NCBI GenBank assembly: GCA_030159075.1
Contig: BROG01000649.1
Span: forward strand, 124,001 to 188,000
DNA length: 64,000 nucleotides
Origin: Atrina japonica
Lineage: Eukaryota; Mollusca; Bivalvia; Pterioida; Pinnidae
Reading direction: 5' to 3'
Shown in pieces: positions 1-11,234 of the stretch; the stretch's first letter is position 1, and every line of letters begins with the position of its first letter. The notes beneath the pieces were generated by a model that saw only the letters and a list, made by a program, of their open reading frames with translations, made no database searches and was not told the origin of the DNA. The translations under genes and the position numbers were made by a program.

Positions 1-335
1 TAGGAAGTATAACCATGTGAGGCCGCATAAAGTTTGTTGATTAAAAGGGGCTACTAGGGGCCGCTTCAGTAACAGGGTACAATTATTGTATTACAAATTG
101 ATAAACAACTCAAAACTATTTGACTTTTTATATACAAAGATATATGAGAAAGTTGTTAGGAATTATGTAATGATCATTTGGACAAAAAATTCAAGGTCAT
201 GGGATCAAAGGTCAAGGTCTCAGACACCTAAGTAAGCAGAAAGTATTAGTTTTTTGTCAAATTTTTAGATATTTTCGACTTCTTCTCAAGAACCATTGGG
301 CTAATTTTTACAAACCTTTTTCTCAGGTGACCGTT
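1..335 (-). repeat. Interspersed repeat, family C (GTGACCTTGACC-type), reverse orientation
   Basis: This stretch is a reverse-complement relative of the segments at 21380-21725 and 23514-23850. Shared landmarks are a run of GTGACCTTGA-like words, the text for 'taagtaaataatt' style spacers, and a GAGAAGAAGTCGAAAAT-like block (here read as its complement near 265-290). It sits just before the first recognisable phosphatase exon, so it is intronic. No coding potential was seen. It is probably a fragment of a non-autonomous mobile element. Confidence 0.55.
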
Positions 336-389
336 TAGGCCCATTTGGCTTCTTGTTAGCAAAGTTTTATAATGAACTTTTTTCTATAG

Positions 390-463
390 ACAGAAAATAC
401 AAGCCATACTTAGTATCTTATGCAGTGAAGCGGAACGAATACATCAATGCCATTATTCTGCCA
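390..463 (+). CDS. PTPR exon (domain start, EYINAIILP)
   Basis: The exon starts after the acceptor TTTTTTCTATAG and ends before a strong donor, GTAAGT at 464. It encodes RKYKPYLVSYAVKRNEYINA followed by IILP. A start at 394 after the alternative CAG is possible. The start at 390 gives an N-R-K-Y-K start resembling the usual NRY/K beginning of PTP domains. Confidence 0.8.
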
Positions 464-3400
464 GTAAGTATCGCGTGTTGTACGTTGAAGAAGTTTGGAA
501 ATAAGAATAAAAATTTGAAAATGTCGGGTGCTACTAATCATGTGTTTATTTGTTTGAATCTGAGTTTTGAATAGTGTTTTACGCAACATTCAGTAATGTA
601 TCCCTTATATGGTGGTGGCCAGATTTCAGTGGTGGAGAAGAGAACCCGGTTACCCGGGAAGGACCACCGCAAGTAAACTTGCAAACTTTTCTCACAAAAA
701 TCAACTTAGGTTCCAGTGGGACTTCATCCTGCACTAAAGACAAGTGAAAGACTCCATGGTTTAAATCGTGATGCGCTAACCTTTCCGACACAGAGACCAC
801 CTATTTATTTGTAAATTTGCCATGATACTAGTACATGTTTCTGCTTGTTTCTAACTACCATTTTCCTGATTATAATGTATAAGTGTCAAGCGATGTTGTA
901 TCTGTTTGGAAGTAGTTCTATATAACATAATGAATCAAAAACCCGACAAATAACTAATTATCTGTACTGCGTTTTGTTATATTTTTTAGAGTCTGACGTC
1001 AAATGATGGTTTCTTTGTGACGCAATATCCACTTCCGGAAACAGTTTCAGATTTTTGGTGCATGGTATACGACCATAATTCCAATTTGATAGTATTTCTG
1101 GAACCAAATGAAGAGGTTATTTCATATTCGTAGATTTTTCAATTAATATTATTTTAATGCCTACTACTTTTATATGTTAACCGTCCCAGCTGTAGGTCTA
1201 GTTGTTTGCCATATTCACAGTAAATGATACAGGCACTATACATGTATTGCTCACGACCACAGGTCCTTTCTATAAACATATATTCCATATTTTACATTTA
1301 TGTCCCTGGTTGTAGGTTAATATGAATGTTTGTTTACCTGACTGCGCCATTGGGAAAATATGACGGCTGATGATTGAATTTTAATAGTGTTTAACGCCAC
1401 ACTCAACAATTTTTCAGTTTTATTGTGGCGTCCAGTTTTAATAATGGAAGAGAAGAACTGGCTATAATGTACCCGGGAAGAGACCATTTGCCATTCGCAA
1501 GTAAACTGGCAAACTTTCTCACGAAAAACAGCTTAGATTCAAGCGGGGCTCGAACATTCGCTGATCCAGAAAACTTACCATATCATGCTACAAACCAGGG
1601 ATATAAATTGTTTATTATACCGGATTCAAATTACTGTAAATAAAAACAAGTTGATTAATAGTGTAATTAGTTAATGATTCATTAAATCATATATTTCATC
1701 TTTGTCTACCTGCTGAAAACGATTCCGGTCATCTGTAATTGTTGGTTTTTGTCTTGATTTTTACTACAAAGAACGATAACTCTGATTGACAAAATAGCGA
1801 GGTTTCAAAGGTGGCACATACTTCAGAGTATTATAGTGTTTCTCATTCCCATGGACGCATCCTACAGGGTAATATTATGTTTCTCATTTCATTACATTTT
1901 TTATTCCCTGGTTTGCATTCCCCTAGGTAATATGATGATTTACAGACTGGTCATGTGATGCAATTCAGCAAATTATGAAAATTTTATACATACGAGGTAA
2001 AATAGAATACATTGTGTACTTAAGTAAACTTGACAGTTTTTATGATATTAACATATTATCTAATTCTTTTCATGCGTAATCAGCGTATCAATCTACTTCC
2101 GGAGGCAAACAATTGTAGTACGTTTGGGTCAGTAAATGTTACATACTCAGGGGGTACGACTTCTACTCACGGGATTAATGAGAAAGAGGTGACAATATAC
2201 AGAGAGGTAAATAAGATTTTTTAATCCTCAATTAACTTTGCTTGTTGCTTTACATCCTGTCAAAATGTTCTCATTTATATTGAGATGTCACCAGCTTTAG
2301 GTGAAAAGCCACAAATTTTGACCTGTGCTATGGACTGACGCCAATGCAGTGAGGGTTCTTTTAGGTGCCACACATGACGTGACATAGGTCTCATCTGAAA
2401 GACCTGTGACTTTCATTTCTTAGGACGAGCAATTTGTGAAGGAATAGTCGCTACCATTTCAAAACATCTTTGATATTGCGGGGTTCAGTGAATCGAACCC
2501 GGTACTTTCCGCTTGCGAGTTGAACGCTCAAACACTAGACCAACACAAGTGGTCCCTCGATTAAGAAAGATTGAAATTTCCGAAAACATTCGTCTTTCAG
2601 GTCAGCTACTTAATGTAGGCATGACATTTCACTTCTTCTAAGTTAACATTTAACGGATTGGATGATATGGATCGTTTTAACACTATTTTAACTGTGTATA
2701 TAGAGCACTCATTTCTCATAAATGCGAGTCGGGTTCGAGCCTTGGATTGGACAGGGTAATATATGAGATTATACGGTGGCTGCCAAGTCGGGAACGTGCG
2801 TTATCTCCGGGTACTACGGTTTCCTCCCACAGCAAGGATCTCCGCACACCAACATCAGACATTTATATAAGTTGAAATAACTTGTCTGTTACTCGTCGTC
2901 AGTGTTTCATTTATATGTCGCCATTCAACATTTGTACATGTATATCACTTCCCTTTAATGGCGTCGTATTATTCCATTTAATATTTGTTATGAAATAAAG
3001 TAGATGTACATATAACGTTCTTCGGGGCTGTACAGATTATTATTCAGTTAAAACCATCTTATGTGCAGGTTATCATATCGATTAGAGATGTAATAATATT
3101 ATTCAGACTTCTTCAAAAATTATATTTAGGGAGATGAAACCTTCAGGCGAGTGAAAATCTTGGAAGCTACATCATGGTCATGGGAAACTCCGATACCATC
3201 TACATCAAAACTTTTACTGGACATGATAAGACAGGTTGACAATCTTCAAAACACTACGGAAACAGGACCAGTTACGGTAGTGTGTTGGTACGTATATAAT
3301 ATCCAAGATAATATGGCACATCCAACCTAAAATATTTGATATTTTCTACCATGGGAAAAAGGATAAGGGCAAAAATATTTGTTATGACTGCTTGTTCAAA

Positions 3401-6400
3401 GGGACAGACACCACCAAATATTTTCCCATAGGCCTCAATGCTAATTTACAAAACTTCAGGTCACTGTCACTCCCATGTTTATTATATCTGGGTCAAATAA
3501 GTACCCTGTGGTGGAAGATCAATATTTTTTGATAACAAAATTTGCAATCAAAAGTATAGGTTGCCGTTGCATTTTTACTTCAAATTTTCACTTGTTTACA
3601 ACTCGTTAGTATTCCGCACCAAAAGAAAATATCTATTCTCATATGACCCCTCCCTTCAAATTTTCAACCGTCAACCCTATAATTTCCAAAGTACTACCAA
3701 TATTTCATCTATCTTTTTTATCACCTTTATTTCACTTATTAATGGCAAAACTAATTTTTTCATTAATGACAATCAGATCGCTGGGCTCATTTTTACCCTC
3801 CGCACAACTTTGGGTGTCCAAAATGTCTGCGCCCATGTTGTAAACAAAGCCGGTGTGTTTTTCCTATAGATTTATCCAAAACATTGCCAAAAATAGTCAT
3901 TTTGCATTTTTTGGAAATCTCACTAACTGTACACCAAGCCCCCCTTAATAATGAGGATGGGAAACCCAACATGAAGAGAAAACACAGTCTATAATGTGTC
4001 ACACCCCTACCTCTCAATCCCATTCATTGATATTAACAAATAAATGCATTTATATGAAGAAGTTGTCTGTTTTTCTTTCATGATTTTCATTCAGAATTGT
4101 TTGTAACACATATATTTCATTATTTTGAATGATTTCATACCATTATTTACCAATATTGACCATGATATCAAATAAGGGTAGAAGGTACCCCTTAATAATG
4201 GAAAAAAGTGACAAAATTATACCATTTTTCTTCACAAAAACTTAAAATTTGGATCATTGCTTAATGAGCATGGAACCAATTAGGCACCAGAAGTAAAGAA
4301 GAATTTCTGAAGCTCACTTAATAGTAAAACCATGTCATTTTTTTATATCATCAAATTGCTTTTATTGACAAGGAATGAAGTGCACCCTAATAAAAGTGTA
4401 AAACTTCTCGGGAGGGGATACCCTTACATACAACACATTTTCAATAGACTTATTGTGTTCATTTATATAAAATATGTTATGTAATCATTTTCAGACATGT
4501 CCATGTTTTGTTTCATCCCTTAATTACAGTCTCATGATGTAAGATATTAAATACAGAGGGCAGATAACTGAGTCTGACTTTAAAATGACTGACACTTAAA
4601 TGGTGCAAAATGATAGTCAAATTGCTTTTAAAAGGATATGACATATGTATAGTTCTGTTTCAGGTGAAAAATTAAGTCAAATTTTAATTATACTAAGTTT
4701 TTGAAACCAGTAAAAGTCAATATCAGGTGTTAATTTTTGTCTGGTATAACCCAGAGAGTGTTTTAAGTACATTTGCTGGAGGGGGGAGGGTGAAAAAATG
4801 TGATTCAAACAAAAAATGCATGACTGAAAATTTTGAAAACTTCTGAAAACATGCAACTTGAATGAATATTAGATGCGTTAATACAGAAAAATATATAATT
4901 GATACTTTATATTTATCTTTACAGGTACTTGAGTATGATAATTAGATAAAAATCTCTTATTGGACAATATTTGCTGGATTTAAAAAATTGAAATATTCTT
5001 CTACAGGTTAAAATGTTGATAGATTATGAAAAAAATGTTTTAAAACGCCCTATTTCTAAAGAAATTTTCTATTTACAAATTTTTTAATTACCCAAAGTTT
5101 AACACAACAGTATTGACCTAACCACAATATGGAAATTCTTGTGTACAGATCAGCATATAGGGGGGGGGGGGGGTTGGTATTTAAATTAATTTTTATACTG
5201 TTTACAGTGTATATGGCATGATGAAATATTTTACTGATGAGACTTATATGCTGAAATGCAGTTTTAATACAATTTTCATAAAAGTGAGATGGTTTTTACC
5301 CTTCAGATACAGTACATATATACAACTAAAGGTACAAAATACACTGCATGAGTAAAATGACATGGTCCAATATGTAGATTTTGCCCTCAAAAAAAAGAAA
5401 ATCAACCAGTCTTTACCTCAAAAAGGTCTGATTTTGTAATTCAAATGAGTTAAAATTTTACAATAGAAACATCATTTCCAAAATATCTCGCTAAAATTAG
5501 TCACTATGCATAACCATAAACTATATGATTTATTTATAAAAGAACATGTGCATGTTTGTAGGAGAGGGTGAGGGTAATACTTGAATTTTCCAAGAAACAG
5601 ATGAAATTTTGACCAATAAATGATAAAAATATTAGTTCTAGGTGTAATATAAAACATACTGATAAAATTAAGAGATCTCAATATGCAACAAATGCATAAT
5701 AATGTGTGTAGAGGCAGCACACCTATTAAATTTGCACCTTGTGGACCCCCAACAGCGTGCCCCATTTCATATAGACCCCTCAGATCTGTTTTAAAGTATG
5801 AGTAAAAGTGAATGAATTGCAATTTGGGTGATAAAAATGAGAGAAATGCTTTACTTTAAGGCTTCATCCAGCCTACATGTGTCAAATGTGAATTTCTCTA
5901 TAGGACAGACACCACCAAATATTTCCCATAGGGCCTCGGCTAATTTACAAAACTTCAGGTCACTGTCACTCCCATGTTTATTATATCTGGGTCAAATAAT
6001 TACCCTGTGGTGGAAGATCAATATTTTTGATAACAAAATTTGCAATCAAAAGTATAGGTTGCCGTTGCATTTTTACTTCAAATTTTCACTTGTTTACAAC
6101 TCGTAGTATTCCGCACCAAAGGAAAATATCTATTCTCATATGACCCCTCCCCTTTCAATTTTCAACCGTCAACCCTATAATTTCCAAAGTACTACCAATA
6201 TTCATCTATCTTTTTTATCACCTTTATTTCACTTATTAATGGCAAAACTAATTTTTTCATTTAATGACCAATCAGATCGCTGGGCTCATTTTACCCTCCG
6301 CACAACTTTGGGTGTCCAAAATGTCTGCGCCCATGTTGTAAACAAAGCCGGTGTTTTTCCAAAGATCACGGTCAAAGGTTACAACAAAAATGCTTGTTAT

Positions 6401-8290
6401 GACTGTGGTGTGAAAAAGATCTACGTAAAATTAATGTTAAAACAGTTGACAATTTATATAAAAGATCAGGGGCATCATTGTTATTATGATTTTGAAGTCA
6501 GAGATCGAGGGCATTTTGATTGGTTGACGGTAAATATCAATGGATGTGACATTCAATATAAGGATAACCTCACTACGCTTCAGCTGACAGTTGTAAGCAT
6601 TGTAAGGTTTTCCTCGTTTGGAATGTGCATCCTTTGACGACTTACCGTCATCCAATCAGCGAGCTTGTCATATTTTCTGACGAATTCACGTCTCAAATAA
6701 ATGGAAATATGACAGAATACAACTTATTGCCTATAGATTTATCGAAAATAAAAAATTAGGGAAGCAAATTCACCAAATTTCAGACAGCAACGATGGGAAA
6801 AAGATAGTTTAACAGATCCATTATGCTGCTGTAAAAAATGTCAGAGAATATTGCTACGAAGAAAGTATATGGGAGTACTTCTGCCCCTGATTTGACAAAA
6901 AATGTAATTTTAAATCGGGACCGAATTTCGACTTATCCTCCACTTTGAGATTGACAAAAACAAATCAGAAACTCCATACACAGTAAAATTGAAGAAAATA
7001 ATGTGTCTCTTTCTGTCTCTTTTAAAAATAATGTTCGATAACTATTGAAAATAAATATTAAAAGGTAAAAAGTGGACGAACTATATACAATGCGTCGACA
7101 TTCGGTCGGAAACCTAACAAATAAATGTCAACACCACGTTAGTATTGGAGTTTGTTTTTATTCATTTTATGTTATATTTCTTACAGCGATGGATCTGTAA
7201 AGTGCGGATTATTTTGTACAATATATAACGTCATCGAGTGGTTAAATGAGACAGATCAAATCGATGTTATGTTTTCAGCTCGCCAATTGCAATTACGACG
7301 ACCACAATTTCTCGCAAATGTTGTAAGTAAATTACATCCGAATTTCAAAAACTAGTTTGAAACTATAAATATAAATGGGCATTAGCTGTGTTTTAATACA
7401 CCCTTTTTACTACTTACATTGATAAAGCATAACAAACAAGAGATATACACAGACATGAAGATCTTTATATTCCTATATATTTTGTGAAAATTACTTGAGA
7501 AACCCAGATTTGGCACTTTTAGATTGCAATTGATTAACTCGACCTTACTATTTGTACATGTATATGAATACCACACTTGGCCTGACCTTATTTTACAAAA
7601 CATATAGAAATATAAGAATTTTTATGCTTGTGCATCGTTCGTTACAGAACTTTTAAATTAATATTTTTGTTAGTATAATTTTTCATTTCTCTCCAGGATT
7701 TTAAAACAAATGTTGAGAGAATAATTGTAATATGATAAGAATTTGTTATCGTGATAACAAATGTTAAGAATATGATATAAATTATTATAACAAATGTTAA
7801 AAATATGATAAAATTATTACAACAAATGTTAAGAATATGATATAAATTGTTATAACAAATGTTAAAAATATAATATAAATTATAATATCAAATGTTCATA
7901 ATATCATATAAATTATAATAAATGTTAAAAATATATTAAAATTATTATAACAAATTTTAAGAATATGATATGAATTATTATAACAAATGTTAAAAATATA
8001 ATTATAACATGTAAGAGATATATTATAAATTATTATTACAAATTTTAAAAATATAATTAAAAATATACTATAAATCATTTTCACAATTTTTTAAAAATAT
8101 GATATAGATTATGATAACAAATGTTAAAAACATTATTAAGATTATTATAACAAATGATAAAAAATATCTTATAAATTATATCATGTACACATGTCATGTT
8201 ATGATATCTATATTCCAGGAGCAGTACAAATATTGTTATACAGTCGTAAATGACTTACTGGAAGAAACAACAGTATACGCAAATATGTGA
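390..8290 (+). CDS. Receptor-type protein tyrosine phosphatase, C-terminal D2-like pseudophosphatase domain (six exons, 5' part outside window)
   Basis: Joined exons 390-463, 990-1115, 2084-2206, 3130-3287, 7187-7322 and 8219-8290 stay in frame through every junction and end in TGA. They give about 229 residues. Recognisable PTP motifs in order: EYINAIILP (the 'DYINA' motif), VTQYPLPETVSDFW (the 'TQGPL..T..DFW' motif), NLIVFLEP (the 'VMLT' strand), TSWSWETPIP at the WPD-loop position, VCCDGSVKCG at the P-loop position, RRPQFLANVEQYKYCY (the 'QRP.MV....QY.F.Y' motif). The active form of the P-loop is HCSAGVGRTG. Here the arginine is a lysine, and no WPD aspartate is visible, so catalysis is unlikely. 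This is usual for D2 domains of receptor PTPs, which act as regulatory or redox-sensing modules in the cytoplasm below the membrane. The extracellular part, the membrane span and any D1 domain must lie upstream. The subfamily cannot be named from this piece. Confidence 0.88.
570..803 (-). repeat. tRNA-derived SINE, family A (reverse)
   Basis: The body words GGTGGTGGCCAG, AGAACCCGGTTACCCGGGAA, AAGTAAACTTGCAAAC and GGTTCCAGTGGGAC are shared in order with copies at 12755-13010, 17512-17706 and 21118-21362. The tRNA-like head is on the right and decayed. It lies in the first visible phosphatase intron. Confidence 0.75.
990..1115 (+). CDS. PTPR exon (VTQYPLPETVSDFW)
   Basis: Acceptor TATTTTTTAG at 980-989. 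The exon is 42 codons long, phase 0 at both ends, and closes with NPNEE-like acidic residues before a GTTATT donor. It encodes the substrate-side 'TQ.PL..T..DFW.M' block of PTP domains, strongly diagnostic. Confidence 0.88.
1381..1568 (-). repeat. tRNA-derived SINE, family A (reverse, head missing)
   Basis: A family A body fragment with TTTAACGCCACACTCAACAA, CCCGGGAAGAGACCA, AAGTAAACTGGCAAAC and GGGGCTCGAAC (the reversed B box). It stops within the tRNA-like head. Intronic. Confidence 0.7.
2084..2206 (+). CDS. PTPR exon (central D2 strand region)
   Basis: Acceptor TGCGTAATCAG, donor GTAAATAAG at 2207. The exon is 41 codons, phase 0. It encodes LLPEANNCSTFGSVNVTYSG and then INEKEVTIYRE. This corresponds to the region after the 'YWP' motif, here LLPE instead of YWPE. 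Confidence 0.8.
2274..2562 (-). repeat. tRNA-derived SINE, family B (reverse, nearly full but diverged)
   Basis: On the minus strand a tRNA-like head (A-box region TGGTCTAGTGTTTGAGC, B box GGGTTCGATTC) is followed by the family B body. The body words are a 'gaaccctcactg' block and a 'gacatctcaat' end, matching the full copy at 42717-42999. Intronic in the phosphatase gene. Confidence 0.65.
2695..2885 (+). repeat. tRNA-derived SINE fragment (plus), third family
   Basis: Starts with a tRNA-like half (TAGAGCACTCATTT... with B box GGGTTCGAGCC) and continues with CTCCGGGTACTACGGTTTCC and CGCACACCAACATCAGACAT. The 'cggtttcctccca' block is a common SINE central domain in invertebrates. Only one copy was seen here. 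Confidence 0.5.
3130..3287 (+). CDS. PTPR exon (WPD-loop position, altered)
   Basis: Acceptor TTATATTTAG, donor GTACGT at 3288. It encodes GDETFRRVKILEATSW and onward to GPVTVVC, leaving two bases of the next codon. The strand before the P-loop (GPVTVV) is typical. The WPD position reads WSWETPIP, with no aspartate at the general-acid site. Confidence 0.85.
3402..3860. repeat. Direct repeat copy 1, about 460 bp
   Basis: Nearly the same text recurs at 5903-6358, from GGACAGACACCACCAAATAT to GTAAACAAAGCCGGTGT. The copies differ mostly by single-base changes in homopolymer length. Short ORFs inside are frame-shifted between copies, so they are not coding. It lies in the large phosphatase intron. 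Confidence 0.8.
3861..5902. other. Phosphatase intron, spacer between the two direct repeats
   Basis: About 2 kb of AT-rich intron. There is a G homopolymer at 5160-5173. I see no exon-like segment with splice signals, no long ORF and no recognisable retroelement motif. Confidence 0.6.
5903..6358. repeat. Direct repeat copy 2
   Basis: Second copy of the segment at 3402-3860, same orientation, about 2.5 kb apart. No clear TG...CA ends or target duplication are visible, so a tandem duplication of intron DNA is as likely as a pair of LTRs. Confidence 0.8.
6359..7186. other. Phosphatase intron remainder
   Basis: AT-rich intron between the second direct repeat and the P-loop exon. No supported feature except the acceptor TTTCTTACAG at its end. 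Confidence 0.5.
7187..7322 (+). CDS. PTPR exon carrying the degenerate P-loop
   Basis: Acceptor TATATTTCTTACAG, donor GTAAGT at 7323. Together with two bases from the previous exon it encodes CDGSVKCGLFCTIYNVIEW, then FSARQLQLRRPQFLANV. The signature C-x5-R becomes C-x5-K. The following helix and the 'QRP' motif are intact, which argues for a folded but inactive domain and against a pseudogene. Confidence 0.9.
7745..8190. repeat. AT-rich minisatellite, about 33-bp period
   Basis: Diverged tandem units containing ACAAATGTTAA and AATATGATATAAATTATTAT recur about every 32-33 bases for roughly 13 units. It lies in the last phosphatase intron, immediately before the final exon. Confidence 0.8.
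8219..8290 (+). CDS. PTPR terminal coding exon
   Basis: Acceptor ATATCTATATTCCAG, then EQYKYCYTVVNDLLEETTVY-ANM and TGA. 'QY.YCY..V...L' is the expected last helix of PTP domains. The protein stops only about 15 residues after it, a normal receptor-PTP C terminus. Confidence 0.88.
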   Translation, partial: EQYKYCYTVVNDLLEETTVYANM

Positions 8291-8317
8291 AGGATGTATC
8301 ATGAACTGATTGCCATT

Positions 8318-8367
8318 AAGATTATAATTATTATCATTATTATTAACATTATCATTAATTGCTTTTA

Positions 8368-8415
<48 letters not shown>

Positions 8416-8608
8416 GTTTGTTTGTTTGTTTGTTTGTTTTTTATTAATTTTTATTCTGTCCTTTACACTCCTTAATCATTATTATCATTATTATTAGTAG
8501 TAATATTATTATAATTATTATTATTATTATTATTATTATTTGTTTATTTGCTTTTATTTATTTTTATTTGTCTTTAGACTCCTTTATTATTATTATTATT
8601 ATTATTAT

Positions 8609-8647
<39 letters not shown>

Positions 8648-8900
8648 CAGTAGTAGTAGTAGTAGTAGTAGTAGTATCATTATTGTTATTACCATTATCA
8701 TTTATTTGTTTGTTTTTATTCATTCTTCATTTGTCTTTAGTCTACTTTATTATTATTATTTTACTATTTTATTTCCATTATTTATTATTATTATTATTTA
8801 TTTATATATCTATCGATTTGTTTATATATCTGTCATTTAACTGCTTTTTCATTATTGTTGTACCCCTTTTTTTACATTATAATTATTATTACTATTCACT
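8318..8900. repeat. Compound microsatellite cluster (ATT, GTTT, AGT)
   Basis: Runs of (ATT)n at about 8369-8415, 8515-8540 and 8581-8611, (GTTT)n at about 8415-8440, and (AGT)n at about 8608-8677. This forms poly-Ser/poly-Ile open frames that are artefacts. It follows the phosphatase stop codon, possibly in the 3' UTR. Confidence 0.9.
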
Positions 8901-9058
8901 TTAAATGCAAAATGGAGAGTGCAATATATTGGAGGATAGATAGCATTGCCTCCTCAAGGTCGAATTAGTTGTTTGAAAGTACTCACACATCAGTTGCGAG
9001 TTTGGTTCTGTAATTGGGTTGAGAAGAATATAACTTCCTCGTTTGATTTTTAATTCAG

Positions 9059-9131
9059 ACCCGTGAACTTTCTCCAGACAATCAATTTCTCCTACTTAGC
9101 CAGCTGTATATCCATAACAACTGGTCAAGAG
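9059..9131 (+). CDS. Candidate orphan exon
   Basis: A good acceptor (GATTTTTAATTCAG) precedes an open 73-base stretch reading TRELSPDNQFLLLSQLYIHN-NWSR, then a weak donor GTACCA. It lies 3' of the phosphatase stop, so it would be an alternative 3' exon or part of another gene. I do not recognise the peptide. It could be chance. Confidence 0.2.
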
Positions 9132-9845
9132 GTACCATGAGATGCCAGTTTGTTATTTTATATAAAGTGTAAATACCGAGAAAGCGTTTTTTCTGAAATG
9201 TAAAAACCTTAATTTCTACATATTTTCATTTTAAATGCAAAAACATTTCTTATTTTTACAACCGTTATTGATTACTTTAAGTTGTTGCTTAAATGAGTTT
9301 AACTTTTTATTGGCTATTTTGTAATGTAGTATTTCGTTAGTTTTTACTAATTATTTCATTAATGTTTATTGTATGTTTGTAATTAAGTTATTATAATTCG
9401 GTTTTTAGTATACCTTTCTCAATACATGACCTATTACCTTATAGGGTCCCGACATTGTCCGAAGTCTGCTAACAATTGACAAACGTCTTCTTATTTTGAC
9501 TTTAAATGGAATTGGACTATATATAGTCAAAGCTGACTATAAAGACCACTACAGGCAACAGGCAAAAGTAACGGTTATAGACAGCTGGCCTGTGAAGGGA
9601 GGGTTATTTATTATAAAAAAAACGTTAATCAAAGTTATGTAACAAGGGCCTTTAAAGGCAGGTGCCCTTATACAGAAGTGACCTTTAATGCAAATTTGAC
9701 TGTTGTTGAATGAAAAAATAAACTGCTGATAGTAGGAAATACTTTTAAAATTGTAATTTTCATTCGCTAGACGACAGGAGCCAAAGTGTACTCAGCAATA
9801 TTCAACATTAATCACTATATCAATAGTAAAGATCCAGACACTTGT

Positions 9846-9847
<2 letters not shown>
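9132..9847. other. Intergenic stretch
   Basis: AT-rich DNA. Near 9520-9600 it has a 'gactataaagaccac' block related to repeat family J (51738-51900, 62440-62615). An open frame from 9445 to 9642 runs through that repeat and is not credited as a gene. Confidence 0.4.

Positions 9848-9928
<81 letters not shown>
9848..9928. repeat. (TA)n microsatellite
   Basis: An uninterrupted TA run of about 40 units. Confidence 0.98.
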
Positions 9929-9930
<2 letters not shown>

Positions 9931-10324
9931 CTGAGTATATGTTAATAACTTAAATGTATTATTCTTTTTATTGCTTTGAATGATATTTCATCTAAGGACT
10001 TATTATATTTTCATCTCAAACTCATATAATATTAATGTTGTTAGATTTAACACACTCACTAACAAAATATGGCATTGCATCGTGTTCATTTTAATGGTAA
10101 AATATTTGTGTTATAGATAATGACGATAATGATCTCAATATTCCATAGAAACTTATGTTCAATACTCTTTTATTACCAAACAGGAGAAAGAAAGATGTTT
10201 GTTTCATATTAGAGTTATCTCCCTTACAACAGAACTCTTGATATATTTTCGCGGATGGCCACCATAGCAAATTTATGCCCCATAGATCTAGATCCTAAAA
10301 CAAACACATAATTGTAAATAAACT

Positions 10325-10412
10325 TAAGTTGATTTTGTGCCCTGAGAAAGTTTTCCAGTAATTTGCGGAAGGCCGGTAGTACACTGTAACCAATATGTCT
10401 CCTCCACCATAA
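10325..10412 (+). repeat. SINE family A fragment (plus)
   Basis: A partial family A body: GATTTTGTGCCCTGAGAAAG, TTGCGGAAGGCCGGTAGT and CTCCTCCACCAT. It abuts the duplicated block that starts at about 10415. Confidence 0.6.
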
Positions 10413-10789
10413 ATCAAAGTACTGAAAGTACTGAAAGTACTGATACGAGTTGATGGTAATCGTAAGTTTTAATGGTGATGTATAATACACTCAGTATACT
10501 GAAAAATATACACATAATGATATCATAAACCCCCGGTTCCGACGCCTATGCATATGTACACATAATTGAAATATATTGTATCCTTAATACGCTATACTTC
10601 CCATCAGTAGTCTTAAATCGTGTGCGTGTAAAACATTTTCCCAACTTTAAAGACTGCCGCAAATTTCTCATCAGATAAGATCACGTGAATGAGGAATGAC
10701 GCAACTTTTATGTCCACCTTAACAGCCAGATCTTGTCAATACGCAGTGAGGGAAACTCATTTGCATATCAATCGTGCGCAAGAATTGAT

Positions 10790-10869
10790 TATGTTAAAAT
10801 GTTTATAATATGTTCTCAATGTTGAATTGTCAACCTAAAGAGAAATAAAGAATCTTGAATCTTGAATCT
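10790..10869 (+). mobile_element. Short 5'-truncated retroposon insertion with (TTGAATC)3 tail
   Basis: Relative to copy 2 of block G, which reads CAAGAATTGTTAACAG without interruption, copy 1 has about 80 extra bases between AGAATTG and TTAACAG. The insert ends GAAATAAAGAATC followed by three TTGAATC-like units. Short tandem 3' repeats of this kind are typical of some non-LTR retrotransposons of the CR1/L2 type. Confidence 0.5.
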
Positions 10870-11234
10870 TGTTAACAGTCCAGTCAATCGCTTTTAATGT
10901 CAATTCTATCACAAGAGTATAATGGTAAAAAAATAATTGAAAAGAAACATTCTACAGCAAATCTATAATATCTTAAAATTCATACCGGACGCTGAAATGA
11001 CCTTTGATCGCATATTTTTCAACAAGTCTTGTAGACCTAAATTTTTCAGCGAATTGTTAATATATTTTCGTCATGTTAAAAAGCAAAAATATACGAATAA
11101 AAGTGAGATTTGGAAATTTCAATCTTGAAGTTGAGTTTATGTTGCTGAAATCCACATACATGTGTAATTTCCGTCAATATAAATTATATTATAATGTGTT
11201 ATTAACCCGATACAGCAAAATGTGCTTTGACTTG

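Noticed and set aside
5215..5260. Another hammerhead (CTGATGAGACTTATATGCTGAAAT)-type match
   Set aside because: The CTGATGA and GAAA boxes are there, but stem II does not pair and no stem I arms or NUH triplet fit.
3402..6358. Complete LTR retrotransposon
   Set aside because: No TG...CA ends, primer-binding site, polypurine tract, target duplication or gag/pol coding between the repeats.
3561..6637. ORFs in the 460-bp direct repeats
   Set aside because: The two copies are frame-shifted relative to each other by homopolymer changes, and no known protein was recognised.
8568..8840. Poly-Ile/Ser ORF
   Set aside because: It translates ATT and AGT microsatellites.
9445..9642. 65-codon open frame after an acceptor-like site
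   Set aside because: Its second half is family J repeat text.
10665..10690. Reverse-strand CTGATGA near family G (also at 32065 and 21794)
   Set aside because: No GAAA box at a workable distance and no stems.
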